Assembly: GCA_026120035.1 (NCBI GenBank)
Contig: JALRME010000062.1
Span: 50,334-114,333 of the forward strand
Reading direction: 5' to 3'
Source of the DNA: Coleophoma eucalyptorum
Lineage: Eukaryota; Ascomycota; Leotiomycetes; Helotiales; Dermateaceae
DNA length: 64,000 bases
Positions within the stretch are counted from its first letter, which is position 1, and every line of letters starts with the position of its first letter. The translations under genes were made by a program, and so were the position numbers. Shown one piece after another: positions 45,986 through 57,882 of this stretch. A model generated the notes under the pieces. The model was not told where the DNA came from and ran no database searches. It saw nothing but the letters and a program-made list of their open reading frames with translations.

Positions 45986-48900
45986 ATGATATCAAAAGAA
46001 CACCCACAAGAACCTGTTCGTAGTCCCTCCCCTCCTACCTCAACCCGTATCTCACCCGGAATCTCCAATACAGACACATCTCAGCCCTCTCCCAATTTAA
46101 AACCTATACTTGGAGAGAATAAAACTGTATATTATCCTGTTTATTTGAATCAGCCCAGCCTGGATTGGATCAACGCCATGGCGGACACAGCCAGAAAGTT
46201 ACCCGGCGACTTCCCAAAGAAGTTGGGTGTTACTAGAAACGCAAAATCGGATGCGACAAAGAAGGTGAATGCTTCTTTTTTTTTTTTTTTAGCTTAATCC
46301 TCCCCAGAAAGCAAACTAACAGTTCTAGGTGGATGAATCCACTGCAGAGGCCCCAGGAGCCCCAGAAGCTCCAGAAACATCAGATCTTACAGATAAGACC
46401 AAGGGCACAACAGACGATGTCGCGGACACAGCAAAATCTACGACAGATGATTTGAAGGACGAGACTGAAAACATAGAGAAGCCAGAAGTGGATGAACCCG
46501 AGGTCTCAGAACTTGAAGAACCAGACGTCAAAAAGACAGCAGACACCTCAGATCTACAGAAGAAGTCGGAGGATCTGAAGGAACAAGATACCACTGAGCC
46601 AGAACACGCTATAAAAGACGCCACAGAGCCAGTGAAGGATCTCAAAGATGGAGACAAGCCTTTCGACGACGATCACACCGGAATCAACGAATCAGAAGGC
46701 GGACAAAGCGACCAAACAGCTGTCGGACAAGACCAAGCCGAAGATGCTGCAGACACCCTGAAGCAAGTAGAGCCAGAAGCCCTTAAGGACGAAGTACCGG
46801 ATGGAGAAGATATTAAAGACACAGTTCCAGAAGGTGAAGATCTGGAAGATGTACCAGAAGGTGCGGAGCTCGACAAGGATATACCTGACGGGAAGGAGTT
46901 AAAGGAAGATATCCCTGCCAAGAAAACGGGTTCATGGGCAGGATCTGCATTTGGAGGACTGAAGAATGTTGGTTCATATGCCGGATCTGCGTTTGGCGGA
47001 TCAAAGAAGAGCAGCCAAGTCAAGGATGCAGAATTACCTAAGGGCGATGACCTCAAAGACGAGGTAACATCGCAACTTCCAGAGGGCGCCGAGGAGCTCA
47101 AAGAGGGTGAGCTCCCAAAAGGCGCTGAGTTGAAGGAGGGTGAACTGCCGGAGGGAGAGGAGCTCAAGGAGGGCGAATTGCCCGAAGGCGTTGAAGAACT
47201 CAAGGAGGGTGAACTTCCTGAAGGTGCCGAGCTAAAGGAGGGCGAACTTCCTGAAGGTGTTGAAGGGCTAAAGGACGGTGAACTCCCAGAAGGTGCTGAG
47301 CTCAAGGAGGGCGAACTTCCTGAAGGAGTTGAAGGGCTAAAGGACGGTGAACTCCCAGAAGGTGCTGAGCTCAAGGAGGGCGAACTTCCTGAGGGCGTTG
47401 AAGAACTCAAGGAGGGTGAGCTTCCCGAAGGTGCTGAAGAGCTCAAAGATGGTGAACTCCCAGAAGGCACCGAGCTAAATGAAGGTGAACTACCCGAAGG
47501 TGCTGAATTGAAGGATGGAGAGCTTCCTGAAGGTGAAGAACTCAAGGAAGGCCTTCCCGAAGATGTCACCGATTCCGTTCCGGAGCTTCCAGATATTTCC
47601 ATCCTTGATGGCAAGACAGTCAACAAAGCTGGCAAGATAGTCGACGAAAATGGCAATCCATTTGGAATCCTGGTCGAGGGCGAGGCCAAGAAGTTGGCAG
47701 GAAAGTCTGTTGATGCCGAAGGCAAAATTTGGGACACCAAAGGCAACGTCATTGGCCGTGCAGAGGTTCTACCCAAGGAAGAATGGGAGGTCGAGGAGTC
47801 AGCTCCATTCGAAGATTTCCCAGACAGTGTCTTGGATAAGGACGGAAATGTCATATTCGAAGGCAAGATTGTTGGAAAGCTCGTCGAAGGCGATGCCAAG
47901 AAGCTTGAAGGCAAGAAGATTGACGCCGATGGTGATGTCCTAGACAAGAATGGTAATGTCGTAGGCAAGGCCGAGCGCTACCAGGAAGAGGATGCTCCAG
48001 AGCCAGAGCCTGAAACCGAGCCTACTGACTTGTCAGTCCTTGATGGAAAGAAGGTCAATAAGGCTGGCAAGATTGTTGACGAGAACGGCAACCCATTCGG
48101 CATTCTTGTTGAGGGTGACGTTAAGAAGCTCGTAGGCAAGATTGTTGATGCCGAGGGTAAAATCTGGGATGATAAAGGTAAGGTCATTGGCCGTGCTGAG
48201 GTTTTGCCTAAGGATGAGTGGCAAATCGAGGAATCAGCTCCATTCGAAGACTTCCCAGATAGCGTCTTGGATAAGGATGGAAATGTCATATTCGAAGGCA
48301 AGATCGTTGGAAAGCTCATCGAAGGCGATGCCAAGAAGCTTGAAGGCAAGAAGGTCGATGCCGACGGTGATGTTCTAGACAAAAATGGTAACGTCGTAGG
48401 CAAGGCCGAGCGCTACCAGGAAGAGGAGGCCGCTCCAGAGCCTGAAGCTGAAGCTATTGACTTGTCAATACTGGAGGGTAAGAAGGTCAACAAAGCTGGT
48501 AACGTTGTCGACGATAATGGCAAACTGTTCGGAAGAGTTGTTGAAGGTGTCCTGTCAAAACTCATCGGCAAGAAGTGCGATGCCGACGGCAAGATCTGGG
48601 GCGAATCCGGAAAGATCATTGGTGCTGCCGAGCTCATTCCCATGGACGAGCGTGATGAGATTTCTGGCGCACCCTTTGAAGACTTCCCGGATGCTGTCGT
48701 TGACAGCAAGGGTATGGTCAAGTTTGATGGTGTCATCGTCGGTCGCTTGATCGAGGGAGACGCCAAGAAGCTTGCTGGAAAGAAGGTCGACAAGGACGGT
48801 GAAATCGTTGACAGAGTTGGAAATGTTCTTGGGAAGGCTGAGCGTTGGGAGGAGGAAGAGCCAGAGCCAGAGCCAGAAGTTAAGATCGATATGTCAGCAC

Positions 48901-50240
48901 TTGCTGGCAAGAGAGTTAACAAGGCTGGCAACCTCGTTGACGGCGCTGGTGTCATCTACGGTCGAGTGGTTGAGGGTGACCTCAAGAAGCTTGTGGGCAA
49001 GATGAGCGACAAGGACGGTAACATCTGGAATGAGGGTGGAACCATTGTTGGTCGTGCCGAATTGGTGCCAGAGAGTGAACGTGAAGGCCTAAAAACCGGC
49101 ATATTCGCAGATTTCAACTCGCCAACCATTGGCAAGGACGGCAAGGTCATTGATGCCGCCGGAAATGTTATTGGTCGTGTTATTGAAGGTGATGCCAAGG
49201 CGCTTTTCGGCCGCAAGGTTGATGATGATGGAGAGGTCCTCGATAACAACGGCAACTCTATCGGAAAGGCCGAGCGATGGGAGGAAGAAGAAAAGGAAAT
49301 CACCGAGACGGTGTTGAAGGGCAAGAAGGTCAACCGTGAGGGTAACGTCGTTGATGAGAATGGCGACGTTATTGCCAAGTTGACCGATGGTGACATTCTT
49401 AAGTGCTCCGGCAAGGAGGTTGACAATGACGGCGATGTTATCAATCAGAAGGGACAAACTATTGGCCATGTCACTCTCCTTGAAGACATTCCTCCGGAGC
49501 CAGAAGCCGAGCCAGAGCCAGAGCCAGAGCCAGAGCCAGAAGAGACCCCAGAGGAAGCCGAAGAACGAAAACAACTCGAGCAAGACAAGAAGCTCGCCAA
49601 CTCGATGGCCATGTGTATCACCCAATCCCTGGACAAGATCAAGCCAGTGCTGAAGATGATCTCGGAGGCCATCGACGCAGCAGAGCGCACTCCAAAAGAG
49701 GAATTGGATGAGCAGAAGCTTGTCGATACTGTGAAGCCGTTGATCGAGGAGGGTGGTCGCATTCTCACAGAAACCAACGGTGCTATTCGCGCACTTGATC
49801 CAGACGGAAGAATCCAAGCCAACGCGCAGCACAAGACTGCTGCCAGAGAGGCAACACCAGAAGAGTACCGCCTTGCTGATGTGCTTAAGGAGGTAAGTCA
49901 TACACCTACACCTACCTTAAAATTCCCCGACTAACATTTATTACAGTTGACTGGAAGCGTGACCGAAGCCATCGACAACGCAAAGAAGAAGATTGCTGGC
50001 ATGCCTCATGCCAAGAAGGAGTTGAATCCCCTGTGGGGCCTTTTGGCCGAGCCTTTGGGTCAGATCTTGGCCGCTGTTGGCTTGCTGTTGAGTGGTGTTC
50101 TTGGTCTCGTTGGACGTTTGCTCAATGGACTCGGACTTGGTGGTATCCTGGATGGCCTCCTTGGTGGTCTCGGTATCAAGGGAATCCTCGAGGGTCTTGG
50201 ACTTGGTCAACTCACGAAGTCTTTGTTGGGCAAGAAGTAA
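45986..50240 (+). CDS. LEA-domain protein with DUF3659-type repeats
   Basis: Exons 45986-46264, 46329-49892 and 49947-50240 give 1378 residues. Order: a polar N-terminus; an acidic Glu/Asp/Lys/Thr region; a Gly/Ser pair of near-repeats (GSWAGSAFGGLKN / GSYAGSAFGGSKK, about residues 297-325); fourteen 11-12-residue LPEGxELKxGE units (about 341-504); then four full repeats of about 145 residues and a shorter fifth (about 514-1148) with GKKVNKAGKIVDENGN and EDFPDSVLDKDGNV motifs; an acidic PEPE linker; a helical part; and a Gly/Leu-rich hydrophobic C-terminus (LLAAVGLLLSGVLGLVGRLL-type). Such proteins are linked with stress or desiccation in fungi by annotation only. Start ATG at 45986 is the first in frame; an upstream exon cannot be excluded. 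Confidence 0.88.
47070..47560 (+). repeat. Fourteen coding units of 33 or 36 bases (LPEGxELKxGE)
   Basis: Alternating 11- and 12-residue units, LEA-like in length and composition. Third-position differences show that most units are not very recent copies, except for two nearly identical pairs around 47230-47390. Confidence 0.9.
47591..49490 (+). repeat. Tandem coding repeats of about 430 bases (DUF3659-type)
   Basis: Repeat starts lie near 47591, 48026, 48460, 48887 and 49303. The first two are nearly identical in DNA over about 400 bases; later ones diverge. Each full unit contains two half-repeats with GKxVNKAGxVV and GKKVDxDGxVxDxxGN motifs. Confidence 0.9.
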
Positions 50241-51593
50241 TGTTTGTTTGTCTGTCTTAGCGAAGCGCAGTTACGAAGTGATGCCATCTTTTTTGTATAC
50301 GATATCTCCTATGCGGTAAGATTTGGGCTCTGGTTATCGGTTGCCAATTGTATGTTTGTATGATATTAGTCTCGTTTTCTTCGGTCCATGTATGGGTATG
50401 TAGCTTTACGTAGTTCAAAACGGTTTGGGAACAACACTTTTGATCGTATGATGCGACATAAGAGCCTTTTGTTTCGCTGAATAACCATTTTCATTGCGAC
50501 GATCACTCCTTCCTTCGTATCGTAGTTGATCTTCCATCTCTTTTATCTGTGGTTGTATGTCGCTGAGATTTGCGAGCCAAAGCATTAGTTCCAGGGAGTT
50601 GTAGCGAGTCGGGCGCAACCTTGCAGCAGCTGTGCATTGCGTTACTACGCCCTCGTCTGGAGCATTCCTCGACTCACTTCAGCAACCCATGGTATCGATG
50701 ACCTACTACGCGCTCCGATGCACCGGAAGTTGTGCTGGCGATGAAAATGAGGGCGAAGGAGGACATCTGGCTTGACTGCTCGTGGAGATTTGCGTTACTG
50801 TACTTTGGTACGTACACCATGACGCGCTGATCGACGCCTTCGCTGCCCAAGCCCGTCTCGGAATGGCGCCAGGTTGAATTCATCCATCGCATCGCAAACT
50901 GCACAAGCCAATTCTCACGATGGTTTCCATTTATGTTGGGGGAAAGAAGACTAGCAAAGGAACGTGGAGCAAAACAAGGCAGACCAGAGGAGACCCGGAA
51001 ATGGAGGGGACAGGGTTTCCTGATCTACTCCCAGCCAAGTTGCGATCCAGTAGATCTCAGTGGTAACGTTCAATAGTGATGGTCTGTATTTTAAGGCTAG
51101 GAAGACTCATCCTTATGCCGTCTCGTAGTCGTGAAGGTTTAGATGTGGTCAATGAATTTCATTACGCCGCCAGGATACGCAATCGCTCTCCTTCATCAGT
51201 ATCAAGACAAGGCGAACAGCGACCACCGAAGTCAATTGTGGAGAAAGGTGTGGAGTCGAAGATATTTTCCCTAGAAACAGCTGCTTATCTTTGAATACTG
51301 CAATAGGTGTTGTCAAATTAAGCATTCCTAGACATCCGCCACAAGGCTCGTAGATGGTTTAAGACCTTGGGGTACCTACCTTAGCTCTGATGTATGTCTC
51401 GGGCATTTTGAGAGACGGGTTGTCTCTCACATTTCTTGTCAGCTTGTCATGTTGCACAGCCAAGAATTTAGATTCTAAGTTCTGAAGGATTCGGGGCATA
51501 TGAGACACTGGGGACTAGGGCATACAATGCAAGGTATGCACAGGAGAGATCCCGAACAGAGCAATCTGTTATAAGTTGTATACCTTTCCGCCT
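50241..51593. other. Convergent intergenic region
   Basis: Between the LEA gene (+) and the RidA-amine oxidase gene (-). Minus-strand frames of 67 and 76 codons at 50415-50618 and 50674-50904 exist, but I could not join or recognise them. Confidence 0.45.
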
Positions 51594-53529
51594 CTATAGC
51601 TTGGAAGCCATCTTGTTTGCATGTTGCAAGTCCTCAATCACTTCTGCAGCTCCTCTCTCGCCCGACCTCACAGCACCTTCCATATATCCTTTCCATTCAA
51701 ACGACGTTTCCGTGCCGACAAAGTGAACCGCTCCATACGGCTGTCTCAAGGCGCTCCCAACCTCAGTCATAATGCCCGGTGGTACAACTGGACATGGACA
51801 ACCGCGACTCCAAGGATCTTTTGCCCATTCCTGCTCAAAAATCTCGGTCGCTGATCTGATATTTGTTTCTTGCTCATTACCAAACAAGACTATTAGTTGA
51901 GCCATGATAGCTTCTTGACGCGCCGCGCCGTCCAACTTGGACCATTGTCTGCCTGGCTCACCCACCACGAAGCATGTCAACGAGTAAAGACCAACCGCTT
52001 CATCGCTAGTATCGCGTGTGACAGTCATCGGACCGACGAATGATTGTGTCATTCCGCAGAAACCAGCTTCACGCCACCAGGGCTTACCATATACCAGAAT
52101 CATCTTCGCGTAGTATCCAAGCATTGAACTGTTACTATATTTGATCTTGTCGAGTGGTAAAGGTGGTAGGAAGCTGATTTCCTTGTATGCCGGTGTTGGT
52201 ATAGACACAACCACCTTCTTACACTGATAGCGGGAGTCATCTTCAGTTGTAACCGATGCTCCGTTCGTGTTCTGAGCGATTCTGAGAACCGGAGCCTCGA
52301 GTATCACAGAGCCTGGAATCAAGCTAGCAGCAATATTGATTGAGAAAGATTGAGTTCCTGTTGATGTAAGTGCCTGCAAGACCATAGGGGGCTCATTGAA
52401 TACCTGCTCGAACTCTCAAGTACTGGCCTCCATGTTTTTTATCTCCTCGCATTTGTAGAAGTCCGCCACCACTCTTGCAATAGTCCAAGAAATACAGCGC
52501 GCTCAACTCCGAAGCCTCACAGCCAAGCATTGCTCTGGTCCAGATATTGACAATTCCTAGAGCCTTTTCGCCCGCGTGTCGTTCTTTCATAAACTCCTCG
52601 AGAGTGACTGAGTCGTGATCTGGCGCCCATGGTCGTTTGATATCAATTGTGTGACAAAGCTCTTCAAAGAGATCACGTACTCTGACGATATCGGCTGTGT
52701 CTGTTTCGGAGAACTATCACAATTATGTAGTTATGGACCGGGGCTGAGATTATAGGACACTTACGTTGGGAACTTCCCCATATGGGAAAATAATAGATGG
52801 CCCACCATCCGGCGACTGCGCTGCACAGTTTCCATCCGTACACTGCTCGATTAAGTCAAGATCGAATCTTTTAGCCAAGGTGAACATTCTTGATTGATTC
52901 GTATCATTGATCCAAGCAGCGCCCATGTCAACGTAGCCGCCGCATTTCGTTGGTCGGGACCATGTCTTGCCTCCAACACGGTCTCTTGCTTCCAGCACCA
53001 CGCACGAATATCCAGCTCGCTGGATATCGTGCGCTGATTGCAAACCACTCAATCCACCACCAACTACAACAACATCAACATCAAGCACACCGCCGGATTT
53101 GGGTTTGATCAAGGCTGGCACTGACGCAAGATCGCGCACAGCGGCAACTGCCTCGATCTCAAACAGATATTCCTCTTTCGCCAAAGCAGGCACGGGAACC
53201 AAAGTGGTCGCAGGTCGATGGCCCACCAGAAATTTCAATAGAACCTTAGCATGATACCTATTTTTCGGATCATACTTGACAATGTACCATCTCAACTGGA
53301 TGATATCAGCCACACCAGCACCAGCCGCATTGAGGCATTCGGAGAGATTCCGAAATGCATTATCTACTTGCTCTTCATAGCTGGATGGAACTTTACCGTC
53401 GCTATCGGTTCCGACTTGCCCGGATGTGTAGATGAGTTTTGTTGGGCCTTGGGTGGTTGCAACATGTGAGAAGATCGGCCCTGATGCGCTTATACCTCGA
53501 GGATCCAGAGTTTTGATGTGACGGCCCAT
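51594..53529 (-). CDS. RidA-flavin amine oxidase fusion with a peroxisomal signal
   Basis: Exons 53529-52765, 52713-52404 and 52357-51594 give 612 residues. Residues 1-135 are a RidA/YjgF-UK114 domain with R105 (GHRPATTLVPVPALAKEEYL) and E124 at the positions of the catalytic Arg and Glu of E. coli RidA. Residues 150-605 are a flavin monoamine oxidase: the FAD motif VVVVGGGLSGL (G157, G159, G162), EARDRVGGKTWS, GAAWIN, and near the end HFVGTETSFEWKGYMEGAVRSGERGA. The oxidase forms imines from amines; RidA hydrolyses reactive imines/enamines, so the fusion couples formation and clearance. The protein ends in SKL, a canonical PTS1, which predicts peroxisomal import. Both introns are short, and the second acceptor was chosen to restore RAGTQSFS. 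Confidence 0.92.
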
Positions 53530-54028
53530 GATAATGTATTTGCTAGCAGCTGCAGTTCAAAAGTAGGTTATTTTCTGACACGTGAAGTCTTATACAATGT
53601 GAAGGCGGCTTGAGGGACCCAAAGATGTATCTTGTGGGTGGATTGTGTACTTCATACTGTCCTCCATGCTTGGTCGGCTATTGCTTATCGTCAGTTCCCC
53701 GCAGCAAGACGGCCAACGCCTTTTCACTCCGTAAGTTGCATAGGCCCCATGTTTGCCCCCGAAAATCGACAACGCATCGTCTACTCTGGAACTCGTATCA
53801 GTGATGCAGTACTTTCAATTCTAGAGCTCAAAGTCCATTGGTTGGAAGTGCTTGTTTAAATAGGAATTTGAGTAACTAACGTTGAGTAGAATCATTACAA
53901 GTCTTAATATTACATCACCAACACCCAGAAAGCTCGTCGACTCTCCATACCAATATTTAGGTGGCCTTATTCATTAAGCTCTGGTGCCATGTCGTTTTTT
54001 ATCTTGAAAATTTAACAATAAGCCTTTT
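53530..54028. other. Intergenic; promoter of the fusion gene and 3' flank of the permease
   Basis: No gene seen. Confidence 0.5.
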
Positions 54029-55991
54029 TTACACGTTCTTTTCCCCGATCATAATGGCCTCTCCGTCATGGTTGCTGCTACTTTCGTCGGAAGGCTGTCC
54101 ATCTATCACTCCCCGATGTAACTCCATCACAAACGGACTTTTACCTGTCTGTTTCTTGGCTGGGAAAGCAGTATGCAACCCCCAATGCACTACAACGGCC
54201 ATGAAAAATCCAAAGAAATAGCTCAAATCATAGCAGTGGTCCCAGCCATTCCCATTGGACGTGCCTTGCACTCGGCGAATGAATCCAGCTGGGAGTCGTT
54301 AGTCATCTATTAATGCTGGATGAGGTGAGTATAACACTTACGAAGAAGAGGCCAGATGCTCATTGCCCAAGCTATAATTGCTCGCCAATTGACACCATAC
54401 GTGTACCAGTATGCAGAATCGCTGTTTCCGAGATACATGTCACCAATATGAAGCTGGCGTTTGCGCACGAGAAAGTAGTCGCTGATCAGAATCCCGGTCA
54501 TGCCGGAAAGGAAGATTGACCACCCCGAAAGGACGGTGATGAATGTCGATGCACTGTTGACGTAATTCCATGGGCAGACTGCTACAGCGATGATGGTCAA
54601 GACCACACAGCCGCGTCTAATGTTGATCCATCGTGGGCACAGCGCAGCCATGTCCATGCCGGTGGAGATACCGTTCAGCACAATACACAGAGCAAGCTGA
54701 GAGGCCAGGAAAGCAAGGCCAGAGAAGAAAGTACCTGCTCTTGCTGCTGGCGTCATGCTAACTGACTGAACATGCAGCAGCAGCTCGAAAGGGTTCCAAA
54801 AGTACTGCCCATAAATCTCATAAGTGGCAGATGTGATAATAACACCACAAAGTGCTGTGATTATGATTGTGAGTGGAGCAGTTACTCCTTGACCAAAGAT
54901 TGAAGCATTCTGGGTCTTGGCATAACGCGTCCAGTCTGACTGCCCGACAATACCACCACTCCACAATCCAAGGATTGCCTGGATACCATAGACTGTGTTC
55001 CAGCTCAGCATACTACCAGACTCAGTTGGTCCAGTGTTCATTAGCGAGCCAGCTCCGCCAGCCGTTCGAACAGACCAGATGAGCATGCCGAAAATATTGC
55101 AGACGATCATGACAAAGGCGATCTTGAATTCCAGTCAGCAGGGTGGCCCCTTTTAAGAAAATCAAGGTATGAACTCACACGAAGAGGCATCTGGAGTTTC
55201 TCGGGTGGCACGAATAGAAACGGGAAGAAAACGACTAGAAAGATGAAGAAGCTGACTAGACTGCAGGTGTCGACGTTTGCAGATGCCGGTAATGTATTTG
55301 ACATGAAGGCATATTTTGGACCAATAATGGCACCAAGGACAATCTTAATTGCCTGGCCGCCCCAATATGTCTGGATACCCATCTGAGAAGGTCAGTAAGC
55401 GAATAGATAATGAAATTTCAAAGAGCATACCCATATGCATGCTGTCATGATTCTGTTCAATACTGGCCAAAAGCCTCCAATCATACCCCAAGAACTATGG
55501 ACTTTAATCAGCTGTGCGACTGAACAATTTCCAGGAGAACTCACGCTCTTGACATGACAGTAAATCCAAGGTAGTCGTGGGAGCCCATCCAGCCAGCAAC
55601 AATGGCAATAAGTGCAATAATTAATGACGAGCCGACAATGACTCCCATGGATTGACTAACGCTCAGTCCAAGCGATATAAGGGTGGATCCCGCCATCCAA
55701 GCAGAGTTATTCGCACCTATAGCTTCAATCAGACCAGATTCTCAAGCTGAGCATGAAGCTATTACCAGTGATGATCCAATACCCTGCATAACCTTGCCAA
55801 GTCCATGTCCGTCTGTCCGGTGGAATCGGGATCAGATCACGATTGCACCACTGTAGCCATTTAGTACGTTTGAAGACTCTCTGGAAGAAAATACATACAT
55901 AAGTATTCTCATAATTGGCATTTTCGTCGACAGGACATTCTAATCTCTTACTCCAGTGCTCCACCCGCTCTTTCGTAACCTGTGATGGCAT
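54029..55991 (-). CDS. NCS1-family permease (nucleobase/nucleoside/allantoin type)
   Basis: Exons 55991-55899, 55850-55766, 55716-55545, 55494-55431, 55382-55179, 55122-54342 and 54288-54029 give 552 residues with about 12 membrane segments. Every junction keeps the frame. Family signatures: NRDLIPIPPDRRTWTWQGYAGYWIITGANNSAW at the start of the first segments, ASWGMIGGFWPVLNRI, IQTYWGG, and the end WPLLPGFIRRV. Plant and fungal members carry uracil, uridine, allantoin, cytosine or purines with H+; the exact substrate cannot be read from the sequence. It shares a promoter with a thymine-hydroxylase-like oxygenase, which favours a pyrimidine (inference). The first intron has the exact TACTAA branch sequence. 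Confidence 0.93.
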
Positions 55992-56637
55992 GCTGACTCA
56001 GAACAATTGATAACGCCGCGGGGAGAGTGTTCTCGGAGTGAAATGGCGACAACAACGAGCGCTTCATCCAAGAGGAAGCCTGGAGGAGTTCAGATCTCTT
56101 TATAAGAAATATTGCCTTCCCTGTTTCGAAGATAAGGAGCTTGGATGAGAAGACTGATGTGGAGTTGTATTTCAAAGGAAGTGTTGATTAGTGGCTGCTG
56201 CTTCCAATCATACCCCACGGGCAGAAAGCAAGGCAAGGCGGTTCACCACCCGACGAACTCTGATTCTCTCACTGTTGATGTGATAAGACACCCCCTTTGA
56301 ACATATAGAGTTAAACAATCTTGCACTGGTAGATATGATAGCATCTGCCAATCCAACCAATCAGCACCCGCCAGTTAAATGCAGCAGCCCCTCACGAGTT
56401 GTTATTTCCATCCGCCGATCTCAGATATGCCAAGGTCCCCCATCTATGAATTGTTGATCGGCCAATTCGTGCAAAGAGGCAACGAAACAGGTCGACCGAT
56501 CTCAATCAGCTGATGATCTCGAGAGTCTCAATCCTCCTTCGTTCATAATCCGAAGGGATCCGACACAACACTTCTATCTCATATCTCACGTCTTTCAATT
56601 TATTTAAAATCTATCTAATCCGCCGCAAATAGCAATC
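55992..56637. promoter_or_regulatory. Divergent permease/oxygenase promoter with GATA motifs
   Basis: 646 bases between the two start codons. HGATAR motifs, the AreA nitrogen-regulator consensus, occur at 56281-56286 (TGATAA), 56336-56341 (TGATAG), and in reverse at 56574-56579 and 56611-56616 (CTATCT). This number suits nitrogen-regulated transport and catabolism, but the motif is short. Confidence 0.5.
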
Positions 56638-57799
56638 ATGGGCAGCATTGACGAGCCTCAGCCACAAAAACTTCCAGTCATCGATTTTTCGAACTGGAGA
56701 GAAGAAAGTACTCCTGAGCAACGATACAAAGTAGCAAAGGAGCTTGCTGATGCTTGCCATAATGTTGGATTTGTATATATAATTAATCATGGAGTTACAC
56801 CTGAACTGCTGGAGGAGGCCTTCAACTGGTCCAAACGATTATTCGACCTTGAGACAGAGAAGAAAATGTTAGCTCCACATCCGGATGGTCCAAATGTGCA
56901 TCGAGGTTATTCATGGCCAGGGCTCGAGAAGGTCTCTCAGGTGATCAGTACTGACATGGAGCTTGGAGAGAAGTTGCGCGAAGTGAGAGATTGCAAGGTA
57001 ATCTTCAAAATTCTATTTCTCGCTGATGTATTTATTAACGAGTCGTAGGAGAGTTATGAGATCGGCAGCGACGAGAACGATGAACAACCTAACGTTTGGC
57101 TCCCAGACGAAGTCTTTCCTGGATTCAGGAAGTTTATGACCGACTTCTATTGGGAATGCTCCAAGACCTCTCGTGAAATTCTTAAGGCGATCGGAACTGG
57201 AATGGATCTTCAAGATCCGGAGTTCCTTCTTCGTTTCCACGCCGGACACAACAATCAGCTTCGCCTGTTGCATTACCCTCCTATTCCTGCAGTTGAGTTG
57301 GAAAAGGAGTCCAGTGCTCGCATGCCAGCACATTCAGACTGGGGCTCAATCACTATGCTATTCCAAGATGATTGTGGAGGTTTGGAGGTTGAGAACCAGC
57401 ACAAACCTGGCGAGTTTATCAAGGCTCTGCCAATCAAAAATGCCATCATCATGAATATTGGCGACTTATTGATGCGATGGAGCAACGGTATGATCATCCC
57501 TCCAACTGTCAAGTCCCTACTGACGTGGCACAGACTATTTGAAGTCCACGCTGCATCGTGTGACGCTGCCTCCCGCATCTGACCGCTATACGGGTACCGA
57601 GCGGATGACACGCGCTCGATACTCAATTCCTTACTTTATCAGTCCGGATGTGGATGCTGTAATTGAATGTCTGAAGGAATGCGCTTCAGCCACTAATCCA
57701 GCAAGGTACGGGCCTGTGGTGCAGAGAGAGTACAGACTCATGCGAGCGAAGTTGCAGTATCCAGAAAAGTCTGCTCCCTCCACCCCCATTGCGGCTTGA
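56638..57799 (+). CDS. 2-oxoglutarate/Fe(II) dioxygenase, thymine-7-hydroxylase/IPNS-like
   Basis: Exons 56638-56997, 57049-57487 and 57534-57799 give 354 residues. The N-terminal DIOX_N region (LPVIDFSNW, GFVYIINHGV) is followed by the 2OG-FeII_Oxy core. Iron ligands are H215 and D217 (PAHSDWGSI) and H274 (STLHRV, rebuilt by the second splice); 2-oxoglutarate is held by R295 and S297 (RARYSIPYF). Motifs recalled from the thymine-7-hydroxylase group are also present: RGYSWPGLEKV, KESYEIG at the first junction, RLLHYPP, LFQDDCGGLEV, GDLLMRWSND. The group contains many uncharacterised members, so thymine is only one candidate substrate. It has no signal sequence and shares a promoter with a nucleobase-type permease. 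Confidence 0.91.
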
Positions 57800-57882
57800 A
57801 GCATGCAAGAACCATACACTTAAAAGCATGTATTACTTCAGTCCTTTTTTGTGAAAATAAGCAAACCAATTTTGAACATGAG

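Noticed and set aside
46673..47968. Antisense frame of 431 codons (Ser/Pro repeats) in the LEA gene
   Set aside because: A by-product of the GAA/CTT-rich repeat codons; no start context or domain.
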